A stretch of DNA of 64,000 bases from Alcanivorax sediminis (GCF_009601165.1 NZ_WIRE01000001.1:930001-994000); one strand, 5' to 3'. Positions 1-8,902 are shown, counted from the first letter of the stretch. Notes: generated by a model from the letters alone, not told the origin. A program made the numbers and translations.

Positions 1-740
1 AGGCAGAAGCGTGATGCGCCGTCCGCTCCTTGAACTTGCGCACCGTGGTAAGACCAGGGGGTGTTCATGAAGATGGCAATGCGTCCTGCTTTGAATGGAA
101 TCAGTGTGGCGGCTTCTGGCGTACAGGATTTCACATGGTCAGGGGCGCGCTTGGCCATGATTTCAACTCCTTCACTGCCGATGATTTGCGGTCCATGAAA
201 CAGTCGGGTTCCCCAGTCTGGTGAGGCCGTTTCGTCAGGGTCCAGATAAACGATCAGGCTATAAAGTCGATTTGGCCAATCCATGTGTGTTGGCAGGCTG
301 CTACCCGCAGCACGAATATTCAGAGCACCGCAGGTAGCCCAGGGTTGCAGCTGAATCATGTCTTGTTTGTTGTCCGCGCTATCGCCGAAGAGGCGCTGGT
401 ACAGTGCCTGCCTCGCGGGGGTGAACAACGCATGGATCGCACCCGCGATAGCATCATCAAACAGCTGCTCATTACACTGTTGCCAGAATGCTTTTCGAGG
501 GCTGCGCCACTGTGTCAGGTCCTCACTTTTGTCCCAGATCTGGAACGCTAGAAGCCCATGCCCGGCATCGTTGAATAGGGACTTCTCTGGCAGGTTCTGA
601 TACGCCTGCGCAAGGAAGTCGGCAGAAAGGGCGCCGTCGATAATGGCATGGGGGAAGGGCTCCGTAATGACGCTTGCCTGGCGGACGCTATCCAGAAAAC
701 GAGCATGTTCGCGGCCTGTTAAGTGGCTGAGCGTGGTCAT
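1..740 (-). CDS. 2OG-Fe(II) oxygenase, RiPP tailoring (partial, runs off left edge)
   Basis: This open frame has no stop from its ATG at 740 to base 1, giving 246 residues with the C-terminus missing. It looks like a prolyl-4-hydroxylase-type 2-oxoglutarate/Fe(II) oxygenase: the iron ligands are visible as H152-x-D154 in the stretch [17 protein letters not shown] and a distal H232 in PWSYHG, followed by R244 as the likely 2OG-binding arginine. Its ATG overlaps the TGA of the upstream acetyltransferase gene (ATGA), so it is the last visible gene of the lanthipeptide-type operon and is probably translationally coupled. By context it would hydroxylate the modified peptide, but the substrate is inferred. 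The operon may continue past the window. Confidence 0.8.
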   Translation of the reverse strand, partial: MTTLSHLTGREHARFLDSVRQASVITEPFPHAIIDGALSADFLAQAYQNLPEKSLFNDAGHGLLAFQIWDKSEDLTQWRSPRKAFWQQCNEQLFDDAIAGAIHALFTPARQALYQRLFGDSADNKQDMIQLQPWATCGALNIRAAGSSLPTHMDWPNRLYSLIVYLDPDETASPDWGTRLFHGPQIIGSEGVEIMAKRAPDHVKSCTPEAATLIPFKAGRIAIFMNTPWSYHGAQVQGADGASRFC

Positions 741-1405
741 GACTGCCAATACTCATTGGCAATGGCCAGTGCCTTTGCCACGTCTTTGCGCGGCAAGTTG
801 CAGACAATCTCCTGAGGGAGCTCCCACCAGCGACTGGCGATCAAGGCCTCACGGGTCGCTTCGTCAAAGCGGTATTTCAGCACCCGGGCCGGGACTCCGC
901 CCACAATTGCGTAAGGCGGTACATTGTCTGTGACGATGGCGCCTGCAGCGATGCATGCTCCATGGCCGACGCAAACACCCTGCAGAATGACCGCGTTGTG
1001 GCCGACCCACACGTCGCACCCTATGACCGTGGGGTAGACGCCAGCCCGATAGATATCTTCCGGGCCCATCTCGCCACCCATTTCCTGTTCAAGGTCCAGC
1101 ATCCCGGTGGTCAGCATGTCCACGTTATGGCTGACTGCGCCGAGGATTGCCAGGGCACTGATGGAGCTGTGACGGCCGATAATGAGGTTGGTCGGCATCT
1201 GTGTTCGGCACTGGTAATAAGCATTGCGTCCCATCAACAGGTTAAAGGGCTGATAGTCGTTACTGATCCTGCTTTCCTTTTCCAGGAAGCAGGCCCGCTC
1301 ATGATCACCATCAAAGGCCGAGAGCGAGAGCTCTTCCGGGTGAAGCCAGTCTGCGTAACTGGCCAGCGCCTTCAACCGGTTCATCTTCTGTTCGTTACTG
1401 ATCAT
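737..1405 (-). CDS. Hexapeptide-repeat (XAT/CatB-type) acetyltransferase
   Basis: The protein is 222 residues with a left-handed beta-helix repeat region and the xenobiotic acetyltransferase hallmarks. These are the SHNVD segment holding the probable catalytic His, then [20 protein letters not shown] and the C-terminal [19 protein letters not shown] block. The start at 1405 was chosen because it overlaps the end of the PhyH-like gene by 11 bases and has GGAAA about 7 bases upstream; an ATG at 1447 would overlap much further. It sits between two dioxygenase genes in the RiPP operon, so O- or N-acetylation of the peptide is the inferred role. Relatives modify antibiotics or sugars, so a different small acceptor is possible. 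Confidence 0.8.
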   Translation of the reverse strand: MISNEQKMNRLKALASYADWLHPEELSLSAFDGDHERACFLEKESRISNDYQPFNLLMGRNAYYQCRTQMPTNLIIGRHSSISALAILGAVSHNVDMLTTGMLDLEQEMGGEMGPEDIYRAGVYPTVIGCDVWVGHNAVILQGVCVGHGACIAAGAIVTDNVPPYAIVGGVPARVLKYRFDEATREALIASRWWELPQEIVCNLPRKDVAKALAIANEYWQS

Positions 1406-2138
1406 CGGGATTTCCATGGGGCCACAGCAAGGATGGCGGGATAGCATTAAAAGGAGTACCCGCCAACTGGAGCTGAGCCAGCGGGGAGTGAATATGAGAA
1501 AACGCCACGCTACGACGAGCCTCTTTGCTGACCGTTCCCTTTCGGTGTGTTACGGAAACATCAAAGACGACAGCCGTCCCGGCACGTCCCTCAATGCTTT
1601 CGTAGGGATGCGTCGTGCCACTGCAGGGGCATGGGTCCTGATAGGGAATATGGTTTTTCCATTGATCAAGCCGGGTCTGGTGATTGCGATAGTGAGTCCC
1701 CGGCTTCACCTGTATGGCTCCATTTTCTGCCGTGACATCAGATACATAAAGCATCAAGCGAAGGGAAAGCGTGGGATCCCAATGTGGGTGGTGGTTGCCG
1801 GGGCCTTGGCGATCCTGCTTGAACGTATCCTCACAAATAGAGGCGAAATCATTTCTGCTGTCACTGCATTGAAAGTACTGCGCGCCGAGCTGGCGGAACC
1901 AGTCAGGGAAAAGGCATTGATGGAGCGTTGTGAGTTGATGGTTCACCAAATCAATGGCGCGGGCGGGCAGGATCTTTTCGCCATCCATGGGCGGGGCGAG
2001 TTTGAGGCCTGGTAACGTCTCGGCAAAGCAGCGATGGTGCTCCTGCAGTAATGCGGCCGACAGGTCAGCATAGAGACCGGGAAATACGACAACCCCCTTT
2101 TCCCGCAGCGTTTGAGTCGCCTGCTGAAGATCAATCAT
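1395..2138 (-). CDS. Phytanoyl-CoA dioxygenase-like (PhyH) oxygenase
   Basis: This 247-residue protein carries the PhyH/2OG-Fe(II) signature: H119-W-D121 in [13 protein letters not shown], a core strand [12 protein letters not shown], and a distal H198 in SVTHRKG followed by RRSVAF with the likely 2OG-binding arginine. PhyH-family enzymes hydroxylate lipids or natural products; in biosynthetic clusters they hydroxylate side chains or chlorinate. Having Asp in the H-x-D triad argues for hydroxylation rather than halogenation. The ATG overlaps the stop of the sulfotransferase gene by four bases (ATGA). The probable role is hydroxylating a residue of the RiPP core, perhaps creating an acceptor for sulfation or acetylation, which is inference. 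Confidence 0.85.
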   Translation of the reverse strand: MIDLQQATQTLREKGVVVFPGLYADLSAALLQEHHRCFAETLPGLKLAPPMDGEKILPARAIDLVNHQLTTLHQCLFPDWFRQLGAQYFQCSDSRNDFASICEDTFKQDRQGPGNHHPHWDPTLSLRLMLYVSDVTAENGAIQVKPGTHYRNHQTRLDQWKNHIPYQDPCPCSGTTHPYESIEGRAGTAVVFDVSVTHRKGTVSKEARRSVAFSHIHSPLAQLQLAGTPFNAIPPSLLWPHGNPDDQ

Positions 2139-2806
2139 GACTGCTCAAGCTCCCATTCCAGACGGCGGCTTGCATAATCATAAAGGGCAAACTCCCGATG
2201 AAAGCGTAACCGGAATTGTTGCCGGTATTGTGCGAGGTCGGCAAGTTCGCCTTCCCTTGGACTGGTATTCTCGAAGGGAATGTTCGGAGTTGGCTGTCCC
2301 AGCTTCAATGCCAGAAGCTGGAGAGATTCCGCAAACCTCTCGGTTAGACCGATCCACAGAAAGCGTCGCTCGAGCCATTGCTGGATGTGTTCTTCGCTAC
2401 TCCCCCAAAGGTCGAATGGCAGCCCGAGATAATTGAATATTTTCGGGTTTTGCAGGGTTTGTTCCAGATATTGGTGGATACCAACGTGGCCAAGGTCGCC
2501 CAGCCTGCGCCGAAAGTAATACCCTGACAGAACCATTTCCATGGGATCGCGGAGCATGGTGATGAACTGGGTAGCATCAGGATAGTAATCCAGCGCACCA
2601 ATGGCCCACTGATGATGGTAGAAGTGCCCATGCACGCAGGCCTGGTGACGGGCTGTGGTTTTCCTCGGAGGGCCTTCCGGATCGTCGGGATAATGGAGAA
2701 AGAGCCGGTCGCTGAAGAAGCTCTTCAGGCATGTGGTAAAGCTGGTTCCCCCACATTTGGGGATATGGATAGAGACCAGCAGCTTGTCGGCATCATACTG
2801 CAACAT
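2135..2806 (-). CDS. PAPS-dependent sulfotransferase family protein
   Basis: The 223-residue protein begins with LLVSIHIPKCGGTSF, the 5'-phosphosulfate-binding loop (K17) of Sulfotransfer_2/heparan-type sulfotransferases. Further on it has FITMLRDPMEMVLSGYYF, the 3'-phosphate-binding element (R86, S94). These enzymes move sulfate from PAPS to a hydroxyl or amine. It starts 9 bases after the LanM stop, with AAGGAA five bases ahead of the ATG. The bases just before this ATG (GGAACGAC plus one base) nearly match those before the precursor gene. A sulfotransferase inside a LanM cluster is unusual. The core peptide has no Tyr, so sulfation would need Ser, Thr or a residue hydroxylated by the neighbouring dioxygenases. 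Confidence 0.85.
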   Translation of the reverse strand: MLQYDADKLLVSIHIPKCGGTSFTTCLKSFFSDRLFLHYPDDPEGPPRKTTARHQACVHGHFYHHQWAIGALDYYPDATQFITMLRDPMEMVLSGYYFRRRLGDLGHVGIHQYLEQTLQNPKIFNYLGLPFDLWGSSEEHIQQWLERRFLWIGLTERFAESLQLLALKLGQPTPNIPFENTSPREGELADLAQYRQQFRLRFHREFALYDYASRRLEWELEQS

Positions 2807-2815
2807 GGTCGTTCC

Positions 2816-5800
2816 TTATCTCAGCGTCAGCAGTGAGGGCAGCAAATCCGGCTGCTCCAGCCTGAGCAGGGTATAACCGATGCCCGCCATACCCGTCATC
2901 ATTCCGGGTTGCATGGCCTCTCCTCCGGGAATTGCCCAGCTGAGCTGGGACTGATAACGCTGCAGCATTTGGGAGGCCAGATAATGGGCACGCTCAGGTT
3001 CGTTCAGCAGCAGCCACATGTCGATCAGACCACTATTGCCCATGGCGAGATGGTCCCATTGCATCAGTGGACGTTCGCGCAGACGCTGCAGGGCGATCTC
3101 AGCAGCCGGGTTACGGACACCTGTCAGCGCAGTCGCGCCGTTAAGAGCAATAAGTATACCGACTGCACCATGGGCCCATCCGTCACTGTCCGCAGGGGCA
3201 TGTTTATCAGCAGAAATCTTCCAGTTACGTTTTTCCGGTATCCACTGGTGATCAAGGAACTGCACGCAATCCTCTATCGCCTGGTAGGCCTGACGGGTCT
3301 GTGCGTCCCCAGAGAGTGCTTCCAGTAACTGGCAGAGAGAGCTCAAGGGCCCTGAGATACCATGACCGGCACCGGTCTGAAACGCTGCAGGGGCGTCTGG
3401 GTCACGCTGTCCCGGATCCGGCCAGCCGACCAACGGAGGCATGTCTGCTGTGATAACAAATTGGCTGAGCAACTGTGTCAGGTGTGTTTTTTGGTGTCGC
3501 GCTGACAGACAGTCGCGCGCGGCCGCACTGGCGCCTGCCTGGCCGCTGATCCAGTCAGTACTGGTGCCTGAAGGCTGGAAATCCGCATTGGCAATGGTGT
3601 CGCCCAATGTTGCGCAGCCAGCCTCAAGGGAGGGCATTTCAATCAGTCGCAGGGCATGGTGCAGCGCGAAGAAAACAGCCGTTCGGCCAACCAGGCCACC
3701 GTGACGATTATCGAGCTCTTCGCTCCACCCGGTGCTGTTTTCCAGTAAGCCCGTAAAGATCTTTTCGCTGATGTCGTGAAACCGTGATGCCCCTGTGCGT
3801 TTTGCCAGGGCCGCAAAGAACAGCCCCATCCCGGCTTGCCCATCGTACAAACTCGCCCCAAGAGCGCGAACGGTGCTGGGACGGTCGGCGCCCAGGGATT
3901 GCGGCGCAATCCAGGTTGGTATGCTGACGGGAGAAGGGGAATGACTGACGGCCATTTTCAGCAGGGCATCACCGATATGGCTCGCTGCCTGCAGTGCAGA
4001 AAGCGTCTTGATTCCGCTCCGCTTTCCCTGCGAGGTAATGGTTGATGTTTCCTCCGTCCGAGTAGTGAACAGGCATGCCTTGATCAGGCTGGTCTGGAAA
4101 GCTATCTCTGCATCGGACAGTTGCGCAAAGCGTTCCTGGATGGCTTCCAGTCCGGAGCGGGAAAACAGCGTGACAGACTTGCCATCGGTACTTTGCCAGT
4201 GGATTTCATTCACCGGCAGGGTGAAATGGGGAATATCACCATTCTGCAATGCACGCTTTTCTTCTGCGAGGAATGGCCACACATGCGGACAGGTGTCATG
4301 GCTCAGGAACGTGGCCGCAAGACACTCTTGCTCGATCTCGGCATCGATCAGTGTCAAGGCATGCCGGGGATGGCGAACGGCCTGCTCCAGGGTGGCATAG
4401 AGGGTGGTATCCCTGACGAGAAAACGGACTTCACAGTCAGCAAGCTTTTCGCCAAGTTGCTGCTCCAGTGCTGGCGAGGCAGCCATTCGTCTGGCGGGCT
4501 CTACCAGGCTGGAAAAGCCCGCCAGAATACTCTCCTCGTAGTCGCAGGGAGGGGGAAGTAAGGTTTGGCTATTGGCGCTTTCAACCCGAACCCACTCGGT
4601 CTGCAGCGCCATGTGATCAGTATTGATGTGCGCCCAGCGGTGTGTTTTCAGGTCGGTGAGATATTCTTTTCCGGCGGAAATGCCGCTTATCTGGATAGCG
4701 GTGCCATCACCATAGGACAGCCAGCGCGGCAGTAAGCCTGAGCGCAATACCGTGGCGTCTTCCACCCGTGTACTCGGCATGACAGGGTCGGCGTTGCCGT
4801 GAGCCAACGGAACAGGGGAAGCCAACATCTCGGCGTCAATGATGACCGGGCCTTGCTGAGAGGCCATTACGTTTTCATCATGCAGATCCGTGCCAGCGAA
4901 CATCCAGGCAGCAAAGATCACTTTGCCGGCTTGCCGATAATATTGCTCGGGATCTCCTGCCTGTCCGCTGATTTCAGAGGCCCAGCCATGGTCATCACGG
5001 CTCAGCACTGGTGGAACAATATTGACCAGTGACGCATCCAGCTTTTCACATAATTGGGCAACGCAACTTTCCAGTTTCATCCCGCGAGGCTTGTAGTACA
5101 GAGCCTGGTCCCCGGAGAACTGGATCCGCATGACGCTCTGGCCATTGTGATGTCGATCTGACAGACCGCATCGAACGGCAGTAACCGGCTTGTCCGGCGC
5201 GATGGAAAAGTGCTTGCTCAGCAAGAGCCGGTCTTCTGCAAGATGTAATGACAGGCGATGCTGGGTGTCTTTCCACTGGCACATCGCGAGGCTGGCGAGC
5301 CTCGTGGCGTAGCCATATTTGAGAAAAAAGGGCGCGATGTCACCGTCACGAAGATTGCTGATGAATTGGTCGTAGAGAGCATGTCCCTGAGCCCCCCCTG
5401 CAGGTGAGGTCAACCGGAACAGGGAGAACTCATGCTCAAGACAGCGCGCCAGGTTCGCAGAGAGCCGTTGCAGTAGTTCCCTGCACAGCGCGTCTCTTGC
5501 CTGTGGAGAAAACTGTCGGGCCCATTCAGGAGCGTTGTTGGTCAGGGCGGCTCTGTATTGTGCAATGACAGGAACAAACAGCCCCTCAAACGGAATCGGG
5601 TCGTTGGCATCAAGATAGCCTTGATCGTCGGCGTCAGCGTCCGGGTGCATGATGGTGTTTGCCATCTGCCAGGCCGTTGCCGTCCAGTCGGCGCAAGGGG
5701 CATCCTCTCGCAAGCTGCCAGGGCGAAGCCGGTCCAGCAGGCGGTCACTCTCAAGTGTGTAGTGATCCCATTGCAGTCGCTTTGCCAAGCTTCCCGGAGA

Positions 5801-5962
5801 GAAACGATCAAGGACTTCCTGCCATCGCTGCAGGCGTCGAGCGGCTGTTCTACGGGCGCTCTCACTCATATCGGCTTGCACCCACTCCCCGGAGAGGTGC
5901 TGCGACAATGTCAGCGTGCGAGCCGTCAGGATGCGTTGAAAAGCATCAGCGTTCATTTTCAT
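2816..5962 (-). CDS. lanM: Class II lanthipeptide synthetase LanM with degenerate cyclase zinc site
   Basis: This 1048-residue protein has the full two-domain LanM layout. The N-terminal dehydratase retains its kinase-like catalytic motifs: YKPRGMKLE (K291, R293), GTDLHDEN (D359, H361, N364) and IIDAEM (D376, E378), so Ser/Thr phosphorylation and elimination look possible. The C-terminal LanC-like half keeps the toroid repeats SLYDGQAGMGLFFAAL, DWISGQAGA, GAGHGISGPL and PGMMTGMAGIGY. The three zinc ligands are lost: the usual W-C-x-G motif reads WAHG (Ala930) and the usual C-H-G motif reads AMG (Ala973, Met974). The frame is otherwise open and full length, so this is not simple gene decay. 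The start overlaps the exporter stop by 17 bases; Met3 is an alternative start. Confidence 0.92.
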   Translation of the reverse strand: MKMNADAFQRILTARTLTLSQHLSGEWVQADMSESARRTAARRLQRWQEVLDRFSPGSLAKRLQWDHYTLESDRLLDRLRPGSLREDAPCADWTATAWQMANTIMHPDADADDQGYLDANDPIPFEGLFVPVIAQYRAALTNNAPEWARQFSPQARDALCRELLQRLSANLARCLEHEFSLFRLTSPAGGAQGHALYDQFISNLRDGDIAPFFLKYGYATRLASLAMCQWKDTQHRLSLHLAEDRLLLSKHFSIAPDKPVTAVRCGLSDRHHNGQSVMRIQFSGDQALYYKPRGMKLESCVAQLCEKLDASLVNIVPPVLSRDDHGWASEISGQAGDPEQYYRQAGKVIFAAWMFAGTDLHDENVMASQQGPVIIDAEMLASPVPLAHGNADPVMPSTRVEDATVLRSGLLPRWLSYGDGTAIQISGISAGKEYLTDLKTHRWAHINTDHMALQTEWVRVESANSQTLLPPPCDYEESILAGFSSLVEPARRMAASPALEQQLGEKLADCEVRFLVRDTTLYATLEQAVRHPRHALTLIDAEIEQECLAATFLSHDTCPHVWPFLAEEKRALQNGDIPHFTLPVNEIHWQSTDGKSVTLFSRSGLEAIQERFAQLSDAEIAFQTSLIKACLFTTRTEETSTITSQGKRSGIKTLSALQAASHIGDALLKMAVSHSPSPVSIPTWIAPQSLGADRPSTVRALGASLYDGQAGMGLFFAALAKRTGASRFHDISEKIFTGLLENSTGWSEELDNRHGGLVGRTAVFFALHHALRLIEMPSLEAGCATLGDTIANADFQPSGTSTDWISGQAGASAAARDCLSARHQKTHLTQLLSQFVITADMPPLVGWPDPGQRDPDAPAAFQTGAGHGISGPLSSLCQLLEALSGDAQTRQAYQAIEDCVQFLDHQWIPEKRNWKISADKHAPADSDGWAHGAVGILIALNGATALTGVRNPAAEIALQRLRERPLMQWDHLAMGNSGLIDMWLLLNEPERAHYLASQMLQRYQSQLSWAIPGGEAMQPGMMTGMAGIGYTLLRLEQPDLLPSLLTLR

Positions 5963-7676
5963 TGCCGCGGTTCCGAGAGGACGTTGAGGCTGCCTCGTGA
6001 AGCTGTCGATACAGTGGTGCGTGGTTCATCAGATGGGAATGGGAGCCTTGTGCAACCACGCGTCCTTTTTCCATCAACACGATCCGGTCTGCGTCGATAA
6101 TGCTGTCCAGGCGATGGGTGATGATGAAGCGGGTTTCGCCGTTCGGGCGTTCCCGGAAACGTTTCAGAATGGCGCTTTCGTTGATGCGGTCGAGCTGTGA
6201 GGTGGCTTCATCCAGAATCTGGATGGGTTTGTTGCTTAACCAGGCCCGGGCCAGAGCGACTCGCTGGCGTTCACCACCCGAAAGCAGACTGCCGCCCTCC
6301 CCACAGGGCGAGTTAAGGCCAGCATCATGTTGCGCCATGACGCTGTCGAGCTGACAGGAAGAAAGGGCAGCGGCCAGCTCGTCTTCGCTGCAGTCCGGCG
6401 CGGCGAAGCGGATGTTGTACTCCAGCGTATCATCGAAAATGCCCGTGCGTTGGGATACATACAGGGTTTGCTGCATGCGGCCACGGGCGCTGACCGGGTT
6501 GCCGTCATAACAAAGGTGGCCTTGTGCGGGTTCAATGACCCCGGCGAGCACCTTCATTAGCACGGACTTTCCCGCGCCGCTCTGGCCAACAATGGCAACA
6601 GTGCTGCCAGCAGTGACATCCAGCGAAACGTCATTGAGCAAACGCTCACCCTCGTCACTGTAAACGCTTACCTTCGAAATTGAGATAGACCGGGAAGGCG
6701 CTGGTACGCCGGGTTCTGGTGTCGGGAATTTCAACTCCAGTGCTTCCAGACTCTGGATGTCAGTCCTTGCCTGAATAAATGCGGTATAAAGTAATCCGAC
6801 CGCTTGCAGCGGGGCGAATACCTGCAGCATGTACATGTTCACCATTACCAGGTCCGCGACGCTGGCGTGGCCGTTTTGCATGTCTTTGACCGTCAGGAAC
6901 AGCATGAGTCCAAGGCCGGAATGGACAATCAGCGACTGAATCATTTTGCTGCGCGAGAGGTGTTGCTGTTGTTCTCTCCAGTGTTGGTGGAGTAAATGCT
7001 GGCGGGTGAGAAGGCGCTGGCTTTCGCTCTGGGAATTCTCGAATTGCTGTACGACTTCATGGTTGGCAAGGCTGTCGCCAATCATCGCATGTACCTGATT
7101 GTCGGCCTGGATTCGCTTGGCATAAAGCTGTTTTTGGGTGCCAGCGATGTGGACGGTGAAACGTACATAGATGGTCAGCGTTCCGACAAGAATGCCAGCA
7201 AAGGCCGGGCCCAGTGACCAGCCAAGAACGATGGCGGCGATAAGGCAGTAGAGCGCATTCGGCACGAGATTGAATAGACCCACGCTACCGAGCGATTCCA
7301 GACTCCAGGCGGCTCTCGTCAACATCTGGGTGAGCCTGGGGGAGGCATGTCTGGAGTGGAAACCATTGGTCTTGGCGTGCAGTGCTGCCAGAGCCTGAAC
7401 CATGAACTGCCGTTGTACACGCTGTATCAGCGGTAAAAAAAGAATTTGTCGAACTTCGTCTGTTACCACTACCGACAGGGAGGCAAGCACATAGCCCGCC
7501 AGTAACCAGAACACAATGTCTGAGGCGTCAGTGGCATCAAACTGTGATACCAGTGCCGCAAACAATAATGGGATGCAGGCCTGGAGGGCCCGGGAAGACG
7601 CCAGTAATCCCAGGGTCGACACCGAGGCAATGGCATGACGGTACAGGGTGTCCCTGATCAGACGATAAGCAAGCAT
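5946..7676 (-). CDS. ABC exporter (TMD-NBD fusion), no C39 peptidase domain
   Basis: This 576-residue half-transporter has about six predicted membrane spans within residues 20-300. Its nucleotide-binding domain has Walker A GQSGAGKS (364-371), signature LLSGGERQR (464-472), Walker B IQILDE (485-490) and an H-loop at H521. It lies between the precursor and LanM genes, so it most likely exports the modified peptide. It starts directly with a membrane domain: the ~150-residue C39 leader peptidase of bifunctional LanT proteins is absent, so leader removal must be done elsewhere. An intrinsic terminator lies just upstream of its ATG, suggesting it is expressed below the level of the precursor gene. 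Confidence 0.9.
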   Translation of the reverse strand: MLAYRLIRDTLYRHAIASVSTLGLLASSRALQACIPLLFAALVSQFDATDASDIVFWLLAGYVLASLSVVVTDEVRQILFLPLIQRVQRQFMVQALAALHAKTNGFHSRHASPRLTQMLTRAAWSLESLGSVGLFNLVPNALYCLIAAIVLGWSLGPAFAGILVGTLTIYVRFTVHIAGTQKQLYAKRIQADNQVHAMIGDSLANHEVVQQFENSQSESQRLLTRQHLLHQHWREQQQHLSRSKMIQSLIVHSGLGLMLFLTVKDMQNGHASVADLVMVNMYMLQVFAPLQAVGLLYTAFIQARTDIQSLEALELKFPTPEPGVPAPSRSISISKVSVYSDEGERLLNDVSLDVTAGSTVAIVGQSGAGKSVLMKVLAGVIEPAQGHLCYDGNPVSARGRMQQTLYVSQRTGIFDDTLEYNIRFAAPDCSEDELAAALSSCQLDSVMAQHDAGLNSPCGEGGSLLSGGERQRVALARAWLSNKPIQILDEATSQLDRINESAILKRFRERPNGETRFIITHRLDSIIDADRIVLMEKGRVVAQGSHSHLMNHAPLYRQLHEAASTSSRNRGNENER

Positions 7677-7690
7677 GGCCTGGCAAGAGT

Positions 7691-7722
7691 GGAAAATAAA
7701 AAGGCACCCGTGATGGGTGCCT
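7691..7722 (-). terminator. Intrinsic terminator between precursor and exporter genes
   Basis: Read on the minus strand, AGGCACCC and GGGTGCCT (7715-7722 and 7702-7709) form a perfect 8-bp stem with a 5-base loop, followed by TTTTTATTTT. It lies 23 bases after the precursor stop and 14 bases before the exporter start. A leaky terminator here is typical of RiPP operons and would make precursor mRNA more abundant than enzyme mRNA. Confidence 0.85.
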
Positions 7723-7744
7723 GTTTGCTGTCAGCCTAAACGGA

Positions 7745-7912
7745 TCAGCAAGTGATGTTGCGGGACTGGTTGATGCAGATAGCTTCTTCACTGCCCATGG
7801 TCGGCTTGAACACGGTTTCCAGCAGCTTGCTGTTCACGGTTTGCTCTGCTTGCTGGTCGATGGCTTCAGCGGCAACCAGTTCTGCTTCGATATCGTCTTT
7901 GAATTCGATCAT
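7745..7912 (-). CDS. lanA: Lanthipeptide-type precursor peptide (LanA-like), 55 aa
   Basis: This short gene encodes 55 residues and sits first in the RiPP operon. It starts at 7912, with AAGGGA about six bases ahead of the ATG. The first ~38 residues are acidic and helical in character (MIEFKDDIEAELVAAEA, then LLETVFKP), as expected of a LanM leader. The C-terminal part reads TMGSEEAICINQSRNITC: two Cys (46 and 55) and Ser41, Ser50, Thr38 and Thr54 as possible dehydration sites. There is no Gly-Gly or Gly-Ala processing site, which fits the absence of a C39 peptidase. The core is unlike lacticin 481 or nisin. It was identified from position, leader character and composition; no database match was available. 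Confidence 0.85.
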   Translation of the reverse strand: MIEFKDDIEAELVAAEAIDQQAEQTVNSKLLETVFKPTMGSEEAICINQSRNITC

Positions 7913-7945
7913 TGTCGTTCCCTTCGGGCTGGTTTATTCGAGATT

Positions 7946-7974
7946 TTTATACTGAAAGTGTGAAACTGTTCATG
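7946..7974 (-). promoter_or_regulatory. Candidate promoter of the RiPP operon
   Basis: On the minus strand a TATAAA (7946-7951) lies 33 bases before the precursor ATG. The -35 is poor: TGAACA is 15 bases upstream and CATGAA is 17 bases upstream. This is the only sigma70-like -10 seen between trmB and the precursor gene, and a weak -35 would suit an activator-dependent promoter. Confidence 0.35.
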
Positions 7975-8058
7975 TTCCAGTACTGAGTTAAATAGATACC
8001 AGTCGCTCCGAGGCTAATCAATACCTTAAATGGGGTAAAAGCCCCGTTCGTCCCCGGA

Positions 8059-8775
8059 TTAACGCTTTTCATACAAAAGGTCCCACACACCATGGCCCAG
8101 GCGCTCGCCGCGCCGCTCAAATTTGGTTTCCGGGCGCCAGCCTGGACGGGATGAAAACAGGCTGTCACCAGCCAGATTGGTGAAGCCTTCTGCCTGATGC
8201 ATGACCTCCGTCATGTGCTCGGCATAGTTTTCCCAGTCCGTTGCCATGTGCAGGACGCCTCCGGGCTTGAGTTTCTGGCGCACCCTTTCCACCCAGGCGG
8301 GTTGCACGATGCGGCGCTTGTGGTGCTTTTTCTTGTGCCAGGGGTCAGGGAAATACAGTTGTACCCGGGTCAGGCTATTGTCCGGAATGCACAGCTCCAG
8401 AATTTCTACGGCATCATCGCAATAGCTGCGCAGGTTGGTCAGGCCCTGTTGCTCGATTTCCATCAGCAGGGCTCCCACACCGGGGCGGTGGACTTCGATG
8501 CCGATGAAATCCTTTTCCGGTTCCGCTGCAGCCATCGCGGCGAGTGACTGGCCCATGCCGTAGCCGATTTCGAGAACGCGTTCTGCATCGCGACCGAAGA
8601 CGGTTTCAGGATCCAGCATGCCCTGGTCTCGCTCCAGCCCAAATACAGGCCAGAGTGTATTCAGCGCATTGCGCTGCCCGGTAGTGAGTCTGCCTTCGCG
8701 GAGAACAAAGCTGCGCACTTTGCGCATGACCTTGCCGGTTTCAGGATCCTTATCCTGTTTAATGAAATCGAGCAT
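8059..8775 (-). CDS. trmB: tRNA (guanine-N7-)-methyltransferase TrmB
   Basis: This 238-residue SAM-dependent enzyme makes m7G46 in tRNA. Recognisable parts are the N-terminal [15 protein letters not shown], the SAM loop [23 protein letters not shown], the [18 protein letters not shown] catalytic segment and the C-terminal [17 protein letters not shown]. Its length is normal for the family. It ends 146 bases before the RiPP precursor start on the same strand. A short GGGG-CTTTTA-CCCC hairpin followed by ATTT near 8030-8048 may end its transcript weakly, so some read-through into the RiPP operon is conceivable. Confidence 0.97.
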   Translation of the reverse strand: MLDFIKQDKDPETGKVMRKVRSFVLREGRLTTGQRNALNTLWPVFGLERDQGMLDPETVFGRDAERVLEIGYGMGQSLAAMAAAEPEKDFIGIEVHRPGVGALLMEIEQQGLTNLRSYCDDAVEILELCIPDNSLTRVQLYFPDPWHKKKHHKRRIVQPAWVERVRQKLKPGGVLHMATDWENYAEHMTEVMHQAEGFTNLAGDSLFSSRPGWRPETKFERRGERLGHGVWDLLYEKR

Positions 8776-8902
8776 GGGAACGGGGCTGTCATGAATTGGG
8801 GGTGTGATTGTAGCAGAAACCCGAAGATGGGCGTGTTCACGTGCTTTTCATGGGTGGGGGTAGATTATGGTTTTACAAAGATCTGCCCCATGACTTACCC
8901 CT

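Noticed and set aside
7947..8072. A 41-residue minus-strand frame with a hydrophobic stretch between trmB and the RiPP precursor, possibly an immunity peptide
   Set aside because: No good ribosome site, overlaps the end of trmB, and lies over the putative precursor promoter; not enough support to call a gene.
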